Assembly: GCA_958295465.1 (NCBI GenBank)
Contig: OY282353.1
Location: 1,798,001-1,862,000, forward strand
From: an uncultured Gammaproteobacteria bacterium
GTDB taxonomy: Bacteria; Pseudomonadota; Gammaproteobacteria; HK1
Direction of reading: 5' to 3'
Length of the DNA: 64,000 nt
The notes under the pieces are model-generated. The model did not search any database, had not been told where the DNA came from, and was given only the letters and a program-made list of their open reading frames with translations. The position numbers and the translations under genes are program-made. Positions 18,217 to 29,099 of the stretch are shown here, in pieces (position 1 is the first letter of the stretch; every line of letters starts with the position of its first letter).

Positions 18217-18720
18217 TCAGATCAGGTTGTAGCGCTCGAGTTTCTTGCGCAGCGTCGCGCGATTGATGCCGAGCTTCTGCGCGGCCCGGCTCTGGTTGCC
18301 CATGGTGTGCGCGAGCACCGCATCGAACAGCGGCGCCTCGATCTCGGTGACCGCCAGCTCGTACAGCCCCGAGACGTCATGGCCGTCGAGGCGGTGCAGG
18401 TAATTCTCGATCGCCTCCCTGGCGCAGTCGCGTAACAGCCTTCCGCCGCAGATCAACCTGTAGCACCCCGACTCGTCGCCTTGCGTCTTCTTGCGAAGCG
18501 TCCCGCGGTTGATGCCGAGCATGTTCGCGGCCCGGCTCCGGTTCTCCCCGGCGTGTGCGAGCACCGATTCGTACAGGGACGGCTCGATCTCGGCCATGAC
18601 CAGCTTGAACAGTCCCGATGCGTCATGGCCGTCGGGCCGGAGAAAGTAATGCTCCACCGCCTGCCTGACGCAGTCGCGCAGCAGTGCCGCGCCTCGCTTG
18701 TTGTCCCTGCCCTCACTCAA
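18217..18720 (-). CDS. fis: Tandem-duplicated Fis protein (two Fis domains in one chain)
   Basis: 167 residues, about 1.7 times normal Fis (about 98 in E. coli). Copy 1 spans about residues 13–78 (from LLRDCVRQAVEHYF to NRSRAANMLGINRGTLRKK) and copy 2 about 95–160 (from LLRDCAREAIENYL to NQSRAAQKLGINRATLRKK). By my hand count they are about 60% identical. Both keep the helix-turn-helix. Copy 2 ends canonically with LERYNLI; copy 1 runs into a short linker containing two cysteines (86 and 91). Fis is a homodimeric nucleoid and transcription factor, so this looks like a fused dimer. It directly follows dusB, as in E. coli. The start is TTG 18720; no in-frame ATG or GTG lies before the first domain. 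Confidence 0.85.
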   Translation of the reverse strand: MSEGRDNKRGAALLRDCVRQAVEHYFLRPDGHDASGLFKLVMAEIEPSLYESVLAHAGENRSRAANMLGINRGTLRKKTQGDESGCYRLICGGRLLRDCAREAIENYLHRLDGHDVSGLYELAVTEIEAPLFDAVLAHTMGNQSRAAQKLGINRATLRKKLERYNLI

Positions 18721-18765
18721 GGGACGTCGCCGCCGCGCGGCTTTCCCGCGATGGGCGCGACGCGC

Positions 18766-19758
18766 TCACGCGGCGAGCCTTGGCGGTGTTTCGTCGAGCA
18801 TGCGATGGAAGAAATCGCGCGTCAGTGCGAGCTGGCGCCGCGCGCATTCGACGCGGTTGACGCTACGCCAGAACCGCTCGCCTTGCGGGTACGCCCGGCA
18901 GTACCAGGACAGGTGCTTGCGCGCGACCCGGACCCCGCGGGCCTCGCCGTAGAAGGCATGAAGCGCGCGCAGGTGCGCAAGCAGCACACCGGCCCGCTCC
19001 TGCACGCCCGGCGGTTCGGCCTTCGTGCCCGATCGGAGGTACTCGGCGACTGCACCGGGCAGCCAGGGGTTGCCCTGGGCGGCGCGCCCGATCATCACCG
19101 CGTCGGCGCCGGTGTCGTCGAGCACCCGGCGGGCCTGCGCGGGGCTCGTGATGTCGCCGTTGGCGATGATCGGGATCGACACCGCGCGCTTGACGGCCCG
19201 GATCGATTCGTACTCCACGGCACCCTTGAACGCGCACCGTCGCGTCCGCCCGTGCACCGCGATGGCGGCGATGCCGGCCGACTCCGCGATGCGCGCGATC
19301 CGCACCGCGTTGCGCCGGTCCGGAGCGGGGCCGGTGCGGATCTTCAGGGTCACCGGCACCTCGACGGCCGCGACGATGCGCTCGAGAATTCGTGCGACCA
19401 GTGCCTCGTCCGACAGCAGGGCGGAGCCCGCCGCGGCGTTGCATACCTTCTTGGCCGGGCAGCCCATGTTGATATCGATGATATCGGCGCCGTGCGCCAC
19501 GTTGAATCGCGCCGCGTCGGCGAGGTACGCGGGGTCCGCCCCGGCGATCTGCACCGATCGGGGGGCGGGTTCCCCCTGGTGGTCGATGCGCCGCAACGTC
19601 TTCGGGGTTGCGCGCAGCCGTGGATCGCTCGTCACCATCTCCGATACCGTCAGACCGGCGCCGAGCCGCCGGCAGAGCTGGCGGAACGGCCGGTCGGTCA
19701 CCCCGGCCATCGGCGCAAGCGCGACTTGATTCGGCAAGCTGAACGGGCCTGTCTGCAT
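18766..19758 (-). CDS. dusB: tRNA-dihydrouridine synthase B
   Basis: 330 residues from ATG 19758. This FMN-dependent enzyme reduces uridines in tRNA. Signatures are VALAPMAGVTDRPFRQLCRR, INMGCPAKKV with the catalytic Cys, VTLKIRTG, HGRTRRCAF, PIIANGDI and VMIGRAAQGNPWL. The C-terminal tRNA-binding helical domain has RKHLSWYCRAYP. A longer TTG start (19794) adds only unconserved residues. It is co-directional with fis, 45 bases downstream, the conserved dusB–fis operon in which fis translation is linked to dusB in other species. Confidence 0.92.
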   Translation of the reverse strand: MQTGPFSLPNQVALAPMAGVTDRPFRQLCRRLGAGLTVSEMVTSDPRLRATPKTLRRIDHQGEPAPRSVQIAGADPAYLADAARFNVAHGADIIDINMGCPAKKVCNAAAGSALLSDEALVARILERIVAAVEVPVTLKIRTGPAPDRRNAVRIARIAESAGIAAIAVHGRTRRCAFKGAVEYESIRAVKRAVSIPIIANGDITSPAQARRVLDDTGADAVMIGRAAQGNPWLPGAVAEYLRSGTKAEPPGVQERAGVLLAHLRALHAFYGEARGVRVARKHLSWYCRAYPQGERFWRSVNRVECARRQLALTRDFFHRMLDETPPRLAA

Positions 19759-20033
19759 GGCGAACGCTCCCGCGCGGACGTGAACGGCGGGCAATTCATA
19801 GTGAGGGTGAAGACGAAACGACGACCGGGGCGAAGACGGGACCCCACGCCGACGGGGAACTCTTTACCACATCACGCCGGTTGAACAAAGGATGCATCCC
19901 GGCTTCGTCGACGCAGGGCAGAAACGTCCCCCCTTTGCGCGAAGTAGAGACGCCCCCTGGCCACCGGGCCATTTCCCCGGCCGAGGGATCGAATCGCGCC
20001 GGCGCCGGGTTCGGTGGGGCGCGTTTCCCATCT

Positions 20034-20127
20034 CCGGCGTCAGGGATTCCGAGCCGGCCGATTCCAGAACCACGCACACCGCCTCGACGCCGGCACGCCC
20101 GCATTCGAGCACGAGTTCGAACCAGGC
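20034..20127 (-). pseudogene. Remnant of prmA (ribosomal protein L11 methyltransferase)
   Basis: Just 13 bases after the accC stop, the minus strand reads AWFELVLECGRAGVEAVCVV then LESAGSESLTPE. This is the PrmA N-terminus (xWLELxL…EAVxxxLExAGAxSVTxE). No start codon precedes it, and after about 32 codons homology is lost although the frame stays open to 19864. In related genomes prmA sits exactly here, between accC and dusB. The catalytic domain is gone. This explains most of the 382-base gap between dusB and accC. The match is by eye but well placed. Confidence 0.55.
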
Positions 20128-20140
20128 TCGCGGCGGGTGC

Positions 20141-21487
20141 TCAGGGCTCGATCCCGAGCTTGCGCTCCAGGTAGCCGATGCCGGCGCCTCCCGCGAGGAA
20201 CGCGGGGTCGCGGCAAAGCTCCCGGTGCAGCGGGATGTTGGTGTCGATGCCGTCGATGACGATCTCCTCCAGCGCGGTGCTGGCTCGTGCGATGGCGAAT
20301 GCGCGGGTCTCGCCGCATGCGAGGAGCTTGCCGATCATCGAGTCGTAGTAGGGCGGGACCTCGTAGCCGGTGTAGATGTGGCTGTCGAGCCGGATACCGG
20401 GTCCGCCGGGGGGGTGGAACAGCGAGATCGTCCCGGGAGAAGGGCGGAACGTCGTCGGATGCTCGGCATTGATGCGGCACTCGACCGCGTGGCCGCGGAT
20501 GCGTACGTCGTCCTGGGCGAACGGCAACTCCTCGCCCGCCGCGATACGAAGCTGGGCCTTGACGATGTCGATGCCGGTGACGAGCTCCGTCACCGGATGT
20601 TCGACCTGCAGCCGCGTGTTCATCTCGATGAAGTAGAATTCGCCGTCCTCGTACAGGAACTCGAAGGTTCCCGCCCCGCGATAGCCGATTTCGCGGCAGG
20701 CGGCGACGCATCGCGCTCCCATCGCCTCGCGGACGGCCGGGTCGACCCCGGGGGCCGGCGCCTCCTCGAGCACCTTCTGGTGCCGGCGCTGCATCGAACA
20801 GTCGCGTTCGCCGAGATGGACGACGTTGCCGTGGGTGTCGGCAAGCACCTGGAACTCGATATGCCTCGGGTTCTCGAGATACTTCTCCAGGTAGACCGCG
20901 TCGTTGCCGAATGCCGCGCCGGCCTCGGTGCGGGTGAGGGAGACCGCGTTGAGCAGCGACGCCTCGGAGTGGACGACGCGCATCCCGCGCCCCCCGCCGC
21001 CGCCTGCCGCCTTCACGATCACCGGATAGCCGACGTCGCGGGCGGTGCGTAGCGTCTCCCTCGGGTCGTCGCCGATCGGGCCGTCCGAGCCGGGAAGGCA
21101 TGGAATGCCCGTGGCCCGCATCGCCGCGATCGCGGAGAGCTTGTCGCCCATCAGCCGGATCGTCTCCGGCCGCGGGCCGATGAAGATGAAGCCGCTCTGC
21201 TCGACACGCTCGGCGAAATCCGCATTCTCCGAGAGGAACCCGTAGCCGGGATGGACGGCGACGGTATCGGTGACCTCCGCCGCGCTCACCACCGCGGGGA
21301 TGTTGAGGTAGCTCTCGGCCGACGGGGGAGGGCCGATGCACACCGATTCGTCGGCGAGCCGGACGTGCTTCAGGTCCCGATCGGCCATGGAGTGGACGGC
21401 CACGGTGCGGATCCCGAACTCGCGGCAGGCGCGCAGGATCCGCAACGCGATCTCTCCCCGATTGGCGATGAGGACCTTGGTCAGCAT
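20141..21487 (-). CDS. accC: Acetyl-CoA carboxylase, biotin carboxylase subunit
   Basis: 448 residues from ATG 21487 ([20 protein letters not shown]), the normal AccC length. This ATP-grasp enzyme carboxylates biotin on AccB. Signatures are [34 protein letters not shown], the active-site [18 protein letters not shown] and [16 protein letters not shown]. It is unusually far (255 bases) from accB, whose stop usually abuts accC; the gap holds a GC-rich repeat. Directly downstream lies the prmA remnant. Confidence 0.95.
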   Translation of the reverse strand: MLTKVLIANRGEIALRILRACREFGIRTVAVHSMADRDLKHVRLADESVCIGPPPSAESYLNIPAVVSAAEVTDTVAVHPGYGFLSENADFAERVEQSGFIFIGPRPETIRLMGDKLSAIAAMRATGIPCLPGSDGPIGDDPRETLRTARDVGYPVIVKAAGGGGGRGMRVVHSEASLLNAVSLTRTEAGAAFGNDAVYLEKYLENPRHIEFQVLADTHGNVVHLGERDCSMQRRHQKVLEEAPAPGVDPAVREAMGARCVAACREIGYRGAGTFEFLYEDGEFYFIEMNTRLQVEHPVTELVTGIDIVKAQLRIAAGEELPFAQDDVRIRGHAVECRINAEHPTTFRPSPGTISLFHPPGGPGIRLDSHIYTGYEVPPYYDSMIGKLLACGETRAFAIARASTALEEIVIDGIDTNIPLHRELCRDPAFLAGGAGIGYLERKLGIEP

Positions 21488-21572
21488 CGGCCGGCGACGA
21501 CGACCGGTCTCCTGCCCTGGGAACGCGGGCGGCTCGTCTGCATGGCCTTGTTGCGAACCTTCGGTCCGCCTG

Positions 21573-21595
21573 CGGGCGGGACGCCCGTGTTCCCG
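21573..21595. repeat. Dispersed repeat, GCCCGyGTTCCC family
   Basis: The accB–accC gap holds GCGGGCGGGACGCCCGTGTT followed by CCC. Similar copies are at about 58325–58347 (GCGGGAACGCCCGTGTTCCC) and 54065–54090 (GCGGGCGAGATGCCCGCGTT then CCC). Each can form a short hairpin. They look like a REP-type family; no function is evident. Confidence 0.5.
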
Positions 21596-21742
21596 TGAGA
21601 GCTTCGAGCAGCACCGGGCGGCTCGAATCGCGAACACGGAGCGTCGGACGTCCGGCCGGTTTCCCGGGGTCCGGTCCCGCCGGGTCGGCTCACTGCACGG
21701 ATGACGGTCCCGATCGGTGGCCGCCCGCGGCGGTGACGGGGA

Positions 21743-22234
21743 TCACGCATCGGTGTCGATCACGAACAGGGGCTCGCCGTACTCCACCGGGTGACCGTTC
21801 TCGGCGATGATCGCCTTCACTTCCCCGGCGACCTCCGATTCGATCTGGTTGAGGATCTTCATCGCCTCGATGATGCACAGCGTATCGCCCGGAGCGACCC
21901 GTTGACCGATGGAGACGAACGGCTTCGAGCCCGGAGAGGACGCCTGGTAGAATGTACCGACCATCGGCGACGTCACCACGTATCCTGGTGGAAGCTGGCC
22001 TTCCGTCTCGGTTTCGGGCTCCACGGCGCCACCCGGCGCCGGGCCTCCCGCCGATGGAGGCATGGCGGTGAGGGGTGCGACGGCCGGCGCGGCATGATAG
22101 TGGTGCACCGGAGCCGCGGGTGGGTCGCGGCGCCGGGTGACCCGCACCGATCCGTCGCCTTCGTGGATCTCGATTTCGTCGACGCCGGAGCTCTCCAGCA
22201 GCTCGATCAGCTTCTTCACCTTGCGGATGTCCAC
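21743..22234 (-). CDS. accB: Biotin carboxyl carrier protein of acetyl-CoA carboxylase
   Basis: 163 residues. The N-terminal helix is MDIRKVKKLIELLESSGVDE. A Pro/Ala-rich linker follows (about 38–80), then the biotinyl domain with VTSPMVGTFYQASSPGSKPF. The biotinylated lysine is in CIIEAMKILNQIE. Length and layout are standard. It lies 12 bases after aroQ on the same strand, the conserved aroQ–accB–accC arrangement. Confidence 0.95.
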   Translation of the reverse strand: MDIRKVKKLIELLESSGVDEIEIHEGDGSVRVTRRRDPPAAPVHHYHAAPAVAPLTAMPPSAGGPAPGGAVEPETETEGQLPPGYVVTSPMVGTFYQASSPGSKPFVSIGQRVAPGDTLCIIEAMKILNQIESEVAGEVKAIIAENGHPVEYGEPLFVIDTDA

Positions 22235-22246
22235 GCCGGATCCCTG

Positions 22247-22693
22247 TCAGCGCACGTCGGTCAGCCGTGAGAGCGCGGCCTGATATGCCAGCCGGTAGCC
22301 CGTCGCGCCCAGGCCGACGATCACGCCGGCCGCGACGTCCGACAGGTAGGAGTGGTGGCGGAACGGCTCGCGCCGGTGAATGTTCGAGAGGTGGATCTCG
22401 ATGAACGGAATGCCCGTGGCCAGAAATGCGTCGCGGATGGCCACGCTGGTGTGCGTGAACGCACCGGGGTTGATGATGGCGCAGTCGACCCCTTCTCGTG
22501 AAGCCTGGTGGATGCGGTCGACGAGGTGGTGCTCGGCATTGCTCTGGAAACATTCGATCCAATGCCCGTCGTCTTCGGCGAGCGCGGTGAGATCCGACTC
22601 GATGTCGGCGAGCGTGGTGTGGCCGTAGACCTCCGGCTCGCGCGTGCCGAGCAGATTCAGGTTGGGGCCGTTCAACAAGAGCAGTCTGGCCAC
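22247..22693 (-). CDS. aroQ: 3-dehydroquinate dehydratase, type II
   Basis: 148 residues from GTG 22693, preceded by an AGAGG site; this start gives the typical beginning [20 protein letters not shown]. The enzyme dehydrates 3-dehydroquinate in the shikimate pathway. The catalytic Tyr is in PEVYGHTTL, with the conserved [34 protein letters not shown] and [17 protein letters not shown] segments. Longer starts would add unconserved residues. First gene of the aroQ–accB–accC group. Confidence 0.94.
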   Translation of the reverse strand: MARLLLLNGPNLNLLGTREPEVYGHTTLADIESDLTALAEDDGHWIECFQSNAEHHLVDRIHQASREGVDCAIINPGAFTHTSVAIRDAFLATGIPFIEIHLSNIHRREPFRHHSYLSDVAAGVIVGLGATGYRLAYQAALSRLTDVR

Positions 22694-22836
22694 TTCGCCT
22701 CTCTTCCGAAGTAGTGGGTTCGACCAGGGGATCGCGTTCCGGATCATGAACGTTCGATGCAATTCGACGTTCGTTCGCGAAATTTAAGCGCAGATTAGCA
22801 TATTCCTCGTCATCGTGCGTACTCCGGGGCGACAGA

Positions 22837-23436
22837 TCAGGGAAGCAGCGCCCGGATCTTCGCCCGGGTCTGTTCCAGGGTCAGCGCTCCCACGTGACGG
22901 TCCCGGATCGAACCCTGCGGATCGACGAACGCGGTGAACGGAAGCGCGGCGGACCGGTTGCCGTAAGCGTGCAGCAGATCGATGGTCCGACGCGGATCGG
23001 CCATGGTGGGGTAGTTCATGCCGAGTTCCTTCGCCATCGCGAACGCAGCGTCGGGATCATCCACGGCGACGCCGATGAACCGGACGCCCTGCGCGCGAAA
23101 CGATTCCTGGACGCTGATCAGCATCGGGATCTCGTGCACGCACGGCGGGCACCACGTCGCCCAGAAGTTCACGACCCTCACCGTATCGTGCCAGTCGGAG
23201 AATCGGCGTTCCTCCCCGTGCTGGTCGGTGAAGCGAAAATCCGGCGCCCTGGCCGGGGGGGAGTCGGCAGAGGACGACCTGATGACCCGGCCGCCGGCGT
23301 TCCATGCCGCTTCACTTGTCGCCGCCTCGGGAATGGGCGACTCGTCCTGCCGCCGCCATCGAGACGCCGCAAACCCGACCGCAAAGGCGCCGGCTCCGAG
23401 CGCCACGGCAATGACCGCACCGCGCCGGGTGATCAT
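22837..23436 (-). CDS. TlpA/ResA-type thiol-disulfide protein, membrane-anchored
   Basis: 199 residues from ATG 23436. A basic start and hydrophobic segment (about 7–25) form an uncleaved signal anchor. A periplasmic thioredoxin fold follows, with the redox motif WATWCPPCVHEIP (Cys96, Cys99), PDFRFTDQHGEE and the cis-proline LPFTAFVDPQG. Proteins of this type reduce apocytochrome c or other exported thiols. It is upstream of and co-directional with aroQ, as in many gammaproteobacteria. The specific partner is unknown. Confidence 0.85.
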   Translation of the reverse strand: MITRRGAVIAVALGAGAFAVGFAASRWRRQDESPIPEAATSEAAWNAGGRVIRSSSADSPPARAPDFRFTDQHGEERRFSDWHDTVRVVNFWATWCPPCVHEIPMLISVQESFRAQGVRFIGVAVDDPDAAFAMAKELGMNYPTMADPRRTIDLLHAYGNRSAALPFTAFVDPQGSIRDRHVGALTLEQTRAKIRALLP

Positions 23437-23598
23437 TGCGCACGCGCGGTCGTGGGCGTCGAAGCGTCTCCGGACGTCGCGGGTAGTCCGAGATGAACGG
23501 GAGGCAGCCGCAGGCCCTCCTGGGCGTATCCGCACGGCGCGGAGAGTCCCCTGTCCGTGATGTCTTGAGCAAAATGACCGGGTAGTGTACGTGACTCG

Positions 23599-23748
23599 TG
23601 GATCCCGCTACCCGCTTTCGCGGGCACGCGCTTCGCGGGACCGGCGGGAGATCCGGGCGCGAGCGGCGGAAAACACGGGCGGGTGCGACGGAAAACGCGC
23701 GGGACACTACTCCCCCTCGTCGTTCCCGCAAAAGCGAGGATCCGGATT
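23599..23748. repeat. REP-like palindromes upstream of fxsA
   Basis: The 347-base gap between tlpA and fxsA has GATCCCGCTACCCGCTTTCG then CGGG (about 23600–23623), a second CGCTTCGCGGG, and an inverted relative at about 23717–23748 (CGTTCCCGCAAAAGCGAGGA). They belong to the same palindrome type as 3434–3462. Nothing else is seen in this gap. Confidence 0.45.
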
Positions 23749-23783
23749 GTCCGGATCCGGCGGCGCCGACTCGGGGTATCGGA

Positions 23784-24215
23784 ATGAGAGTCCTTCATCT
23801 GCTCTTCCTGCTGTTCATCGCGGTACCGCTCATCGAGATCTACCTGCTGCTCGAAGTCGGCGGGATCATCGGCGCGGTTCCCACCATCGGCCTCGTCGTG
23901 CTCACTGCGGCCGCCGGTGCCGCGCTCGTTCGCGCCCAAGGATTCTCGACGATCCGGCAGGTGCGAAGAAGCATGGAGGCCGGCGAAATCCCGGCGGTGG
24001 CGATCGTCGAGGGGATCTTCCTGCTGGTGGCCGGAGCACTCTTGCTGACCCCCGGGTTTCTGACCGATGCGGTCGGATTTGGTTGCCTGATCCCGCCGCT
24101 GCGACGAGGTCTCATCATGCGATTCATCGAAACGAGGGTCATTCATCCGCACCATCCCGCGGCCCCGCAGCGTCATGGAGATGTATTCGAAGGCGAGTTC
24201 AAACGCGAGGACTGA
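23784..24215 (+). CDS. fxsA: FxsA family membrane protein
   Basis: 143 residues. FxsA (suppressor of F exclusion of phage T7 in E. coli) is a small inner-membrane protein. Three or four hydrophobic segments are visible (about 4–22, 28–47, 72–95), with the family hallmarks PLIEIYLLLEVGGIIGAVPT and LLTPGFLTDAVGFGCLIPP. The C-terminal tail is polar with a His-Pro-rich stretch. It lies directly upstream of groSL on the same strand, a conserved pairing, but has its own spacer. Confidence 0.88.
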   Translation: MRVLHLLFLLFIAVPLIEIYLLLEVGGIIGAVPTIGLVVLTAAAGAALVRAQGFSTIRQVRRSMEAGEIPAVAIVEGIFLLVAGALLLTPGFLTDAVGFGCLIPPLRRGLIMRFIETRVIHPHHPAAPQRHGDVFEGEFKRED

Positions 24216-24440
24216 GCGCCGGCGCGGAGCCCGAGGGCATATCGGACGGGACCGCTCCCGATGTAGGCGCACAGCCCGCTTCCGAATCACTACCACGTTG
24301 CGCCGCTCGACGGCCACGAGATCGGCCCGGCGCCGGTTCGGCGTGAACTCCGCAGCCAGGAGGGGACCGTCCCGGTCGCCGGGCGGAGGCGGGAAGGACG
24401 AACCGGCCCAGGACCCGGCGCGCGACCTCCCCCTCTTCCC

Positions 24441-24468
24441 TTGACATCGACATGCTCGGCCCTATTAT
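24441..24468 (+). promoter_or_regulatory. Sigma70-type promoter of groSL
   Basis: A perfect -35 TTGACA (24441–24446) and a -10 TATTAT (24463–24468) are separated by 16 bases, followed at once by the CIRCE operator. This is the clearest promoter in the window. Confidence 0.75.
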
Positions 24469-24494
24469 TGGCACTCGCTTGGATAGAGCGCTAA
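24468..24494 (+). promoter_or_regulatory. CIRCE operator (HrcA binding site) of groSL
   Basis: TTGGCACTC, nine bases, GAGCGCTAA. The consensus is TTAGCACTC-N9-GAGTGCTAA, so each arm has one change. The site overlaps the -10 edge, where HrcA would block transcription until heat shock. hrcA is not in the window. Confidence 0.8.
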
Positions 24495-24580
24495 CAGGGA
24501 TGGTTGCCCGTGCCGATCGATCGGTGTCGGGCGATCGGCTCCGAACATGTGACACGGACCTCAGCAGGAGATGAAACCTC

Positions 24581-26562
<1,982 letters not shown>

Positions 26563-26590
26563 GACGCCCGTGCCTGGTCGAGCAGTCTCG

Positions 26591-26617
26591 AAAGCCCCGC
26601 CCCGAGCGGGGCTTTCT
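26591..26617 (+). terminator. Rho-independent terminator of groSL
   Basis: AAAGCCCCGC (26591–26600), loop CCCGA, GCGGGGCTTT (26606–26615): a perfect 10-bp stem whose 3' arm ends in a T-run, 29 bases after the groL stop. Confidence 0.85.
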
Positions 26618-26760
26618 CCATGAAATGACGAACGACACCGATGATCGCGGTTCGACCACGGCAGGTGAGCCGAGAATCGACGCCCCGGACCGCTTCGTGA
26701 CGTTCCCCCGACAACGAGCCGCGTGATGGATCGGTATCGGTCCAACACTCTCCGCCGAAC

Positions 26761-28446
26761 TCATATCGACAGCAGAAACACACACAGCACGACGATCATC
26801 ACGATGGCCATGCGGCTCGTGTCCCAGGCCTCGCCAAGTCTCCCGGACGGTCCGAAACTGCGTCGCGCCCACTCCCCGACACCCCGCCCGATCCGGACGC
26901 GCGCGCTGCCGAACCCGGCGTACACCGCTCGGGCTCCCGAGCGCGCGCCCAGCGCGGCGCGCCACCCGAGCCTGCGGTAGGCCCACTCGGCATCGAGGTT
27001 GACCGAGGGCAGCTCCGGCGGATAGAGGCCGGTGAGCTTCAGCCAGACGAACGCCAGGGCCGAGAAGAACAGGATCTGGAGCTGCGCGAGCACGTGGGTC
27101 GCGTCGTAGGCGGTGTAGTCGGTGGCGAACGGCAGCAGGTCGTAGAGCAGGCGCGGGTAGCAGCCGATGAGCACGCACAGGCACGCGGCGAGCCCCATCG
27201 CCACCAGCATGTTGGCGGGCGGCTCCGTGGTGCGGATCCCCGAATCGTGCGCGAAGAACGCGAAGAACGGGATCTTGATCCCGGCGTGGTGGAACACCCC
27301 GGCCGATGCGAACAGCAGCGCCGGCCACACCCAGTGGTGGCCTTCCGCGAGCGCCGCGCTCATCACCATCGACTTGCTCACGAAGCCGCTGAACAGCGGA
27401 AACGCGGAGATCGACGCCGCCCCCACGATGCACAGCCCGGTGGTGATCGGCATGCTCTTGTAGAGGCCGCCGAGATCCGAGCCGTTGATGCGCCCGGTCA
27501 TGTGCAGCACCGCGCCCATCGACATCATCAGCAATCCCTTGAAGATGACGTCGTTGAACGCATGGGCGACCGCGCCGTTCACCGCCAGCTCGGTGCCGAT
27601 GCCGATGCCGCACACCATGAACCCGATCTGGTTGATCATGCTGTAGGCGAGCACCCGGCGGAGATCGTTCTCGATCACCGCGTAGAAGATCGGGAAACAG
27701 GTCATCGCCGCGCCGATGTAGACGAGCATCTCCGTGCCGGGGAAGCCGCGCGCGAGCGCGTACACCGCCACCTTGGTGGTGAACGCGCAGAGGAACACCG
27801 TCCCCGTCGGGGTCGCCTCCGGGTAGGCGTCGGTGAGCCAGTTGTGCAGGAACGGGAAGGCGCACTTGATCCCGAACGCGATGAAGATGAGCCAGCCCGC
27901 GACCCCGCCGAGGCCGATGTACGTGAACGCCAGGGTGCCGGTCTCCAGCAGGTGCGCCGCCGCCCCGCCGAGCAGCAGCACCCCCGACAGGACCTGCACG
28001 ACGAGATAACGCAGGCCCGCGCCCGCCGCCCGCCCGGTTCTCCGCGCCCAGATCAGGCAGACGGAGCTCACCGCCATCAACTCCCAGAACACGAACAGGG
28101 TGATCAGGTCACCCGCGAACACCGCACCCAGGGCGGAGCCCGCGTAGACCAGCCCGGCGGCGATCTCGAAGCGGTCGCGCAGATGCAGCGAGAAGACGAT
28201 CCCGAGCAGCGCCGCGATGTGGAACAGGTAGCCGAACAGCCGGCTCAGCCGGTCCACCCGCACCGGCTCGAGGGCGTTGTCCAGGAAGGAAAGCTGCCAG
28301 AGCACGCCGTCGGAGAGGTGGAACAGGTTGACTGCGCCGAGCACCGGCAGCGCCACCAGAACCGCCGCCCGGACGCGCCCGCCAAGCGCGGGGACGAGCG
28401 CCGCCGCGACGAAGAAGGGAACGAACGGCGGCAGGCTACCCATCAT
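26761..28446 (-). CDS. MrpD/NuoL-like proton-translocating membrane subunit
   Basis: 561 residues with about 14 hydrophobic segments. It belongs to the proton-conducting membrane transporter family (NuoL/M/N, MrpA/D). The core has ALGAVFAGDLITLFVFWELM with the key Glu, FGIKCAFPFLHNWLTDAYPE with the conserved Lys, and FHHAGIKIPFFAFF. The family signature LAYSMINQIGFMVCGIGIGT is present. No other mrp or nuo subunits are nearby; only the small gene 28436–28687 precedes it, overlapping by 11 bases. A paired cation/proton antiporter role is likely, as are small Mrp-like units found with bicarbonate or sodium transport, but the partner complex is unknown. Confidence 0.82.
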   Translation of the reverse strand: MMGSLPPFVPFFVAAALVPALGGRVRAAVLVALPVLGAVNLFHLSDGVLWQLSFLDNALEPVRVDRLSRLFGYLFHIAALLGIVFSLHLRDRFEIAAGLVYAGSALGAVFAGDLITLFVFWELMAVSSVCLIWARRTGRAAGAGLRYLVVQVLSGVLLLGGAAAHLLETGTLAFTYIGLGGVAGWLIFIAFGIKCAFPFLHNWLTDAYPEATPTGTVFLCAFTTKVAVYALARGFPGTEMLVYIGAAMTCFPIFYAVIENDLRRVLAYSMINQIGFMVCGIGIGTELAVNGAVAHAFNDVIFKGLLMMSMGAVLHMTGRINGSDLGGLYKSMPITTGLCIVGAASISAFPLFSGFVSKSMVMSAALAEGHHWVWPALLFASAGVFHHAGIKIPFFAFFAHDSGIRTTEPPANMLVAMGLAACLCVLIGCYPRLLYDLLPFATDYTAYDATHVLAQLQILFFSALAFVWLKLTGLYPPELPSVNLDAEWAYRRLGWRAALGARSGARAVYAGFGSARVRIGRGVGEWARRSFGPSGRLGEAWDTSRMAIVMIVVLCVFLLSI

Positions 28447-28687
28447 CGTCGTAGTAGTCCTCGCGACGCATCAGGAGCTTGCGCATCTCCTTGGCGATCA
28501 GCACCAGCAGCACGCAGGCGACGAACCCGTAGCCCGCGTAGAACCCCCACACCCCCTCCCAGGCATGGACGACGTGCCGGTGGACGACGACGTCCGCCAG
28601 CAGCAGCAGCGCGCAGATGACGTAGAACACCCGCAGCACCTTCTTCACGTTGCGGGGGTCGTCGAAGAAGTGCTTTCGTTCGTGCAT
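28436..28687 (-). CDS. Small two-helix membrane protein coupled to the MrpD-like gene
   Basis: 83 residues from ATG 28687. There are two predicted membrane helices (about 17–34 and 45–64), a basic loop and an acidic end (REDYYDDDG). The N-terminus MHERKHFFDDPRNVKKVLRV is charged. It overlaps the antiporter-like gene by 11 bases, so the two are translationally coupled and probably form one complex. I do not recognise a named family. Confidence 0.7.
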   Translation of the reverse strand: MHERKHFFDDPRNVKKVLRVFYVICALLLLADVVVHRHVVHAWEGVWGFYAGYGFVACVLLVLIAKEMRKLLMRREDYYDDDG

Positions 28688-29099
28688 GGGAAGGGCCTTG
28701 TCACGATGAATACCGGCCGGAGGCCGGAGAGCGGCACCGGGTCCTGCCGCCTGCCGGACACGCCACCGGCCGGGCGAGATACGCAGTGCGCACGCCGTTT
28801 CCGGCTCGGCGGTGGACCGGGCGGGATTATAGGGGTAAGCCCCGGAGCCACGACCACGCATCCGTGATCGGTCGGGGGGTCCCGTGCGGCATCGGACACG
28901 TGGTTGATGGCGCAGCAATTCCCGCCAACGTCCCGAACAGGGTCGTGTCATCGGGATTTCGCGGCCTTTTCAGCCGCCTGAGCGTCTGATCGTGGCGATT
29001 CAATGGACGTTTTCGGGCTTGGCGGGAAATGCTGTTGATGGCGTATTGCACGCCGTGCAACACACCGGCGTCCATGAAGATCATCCACGCCCTCGCCCG
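28688..29099. other. Gene-free spacer
   Basis: Between the small membrane protein and the broken ATPase there is no recognisable gene or RNA. The left side should contain the promoter of the antiporter pair; no consensus promoter stood out. The right part may be further decay of the ATPase gene. Confidence 0.4.
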
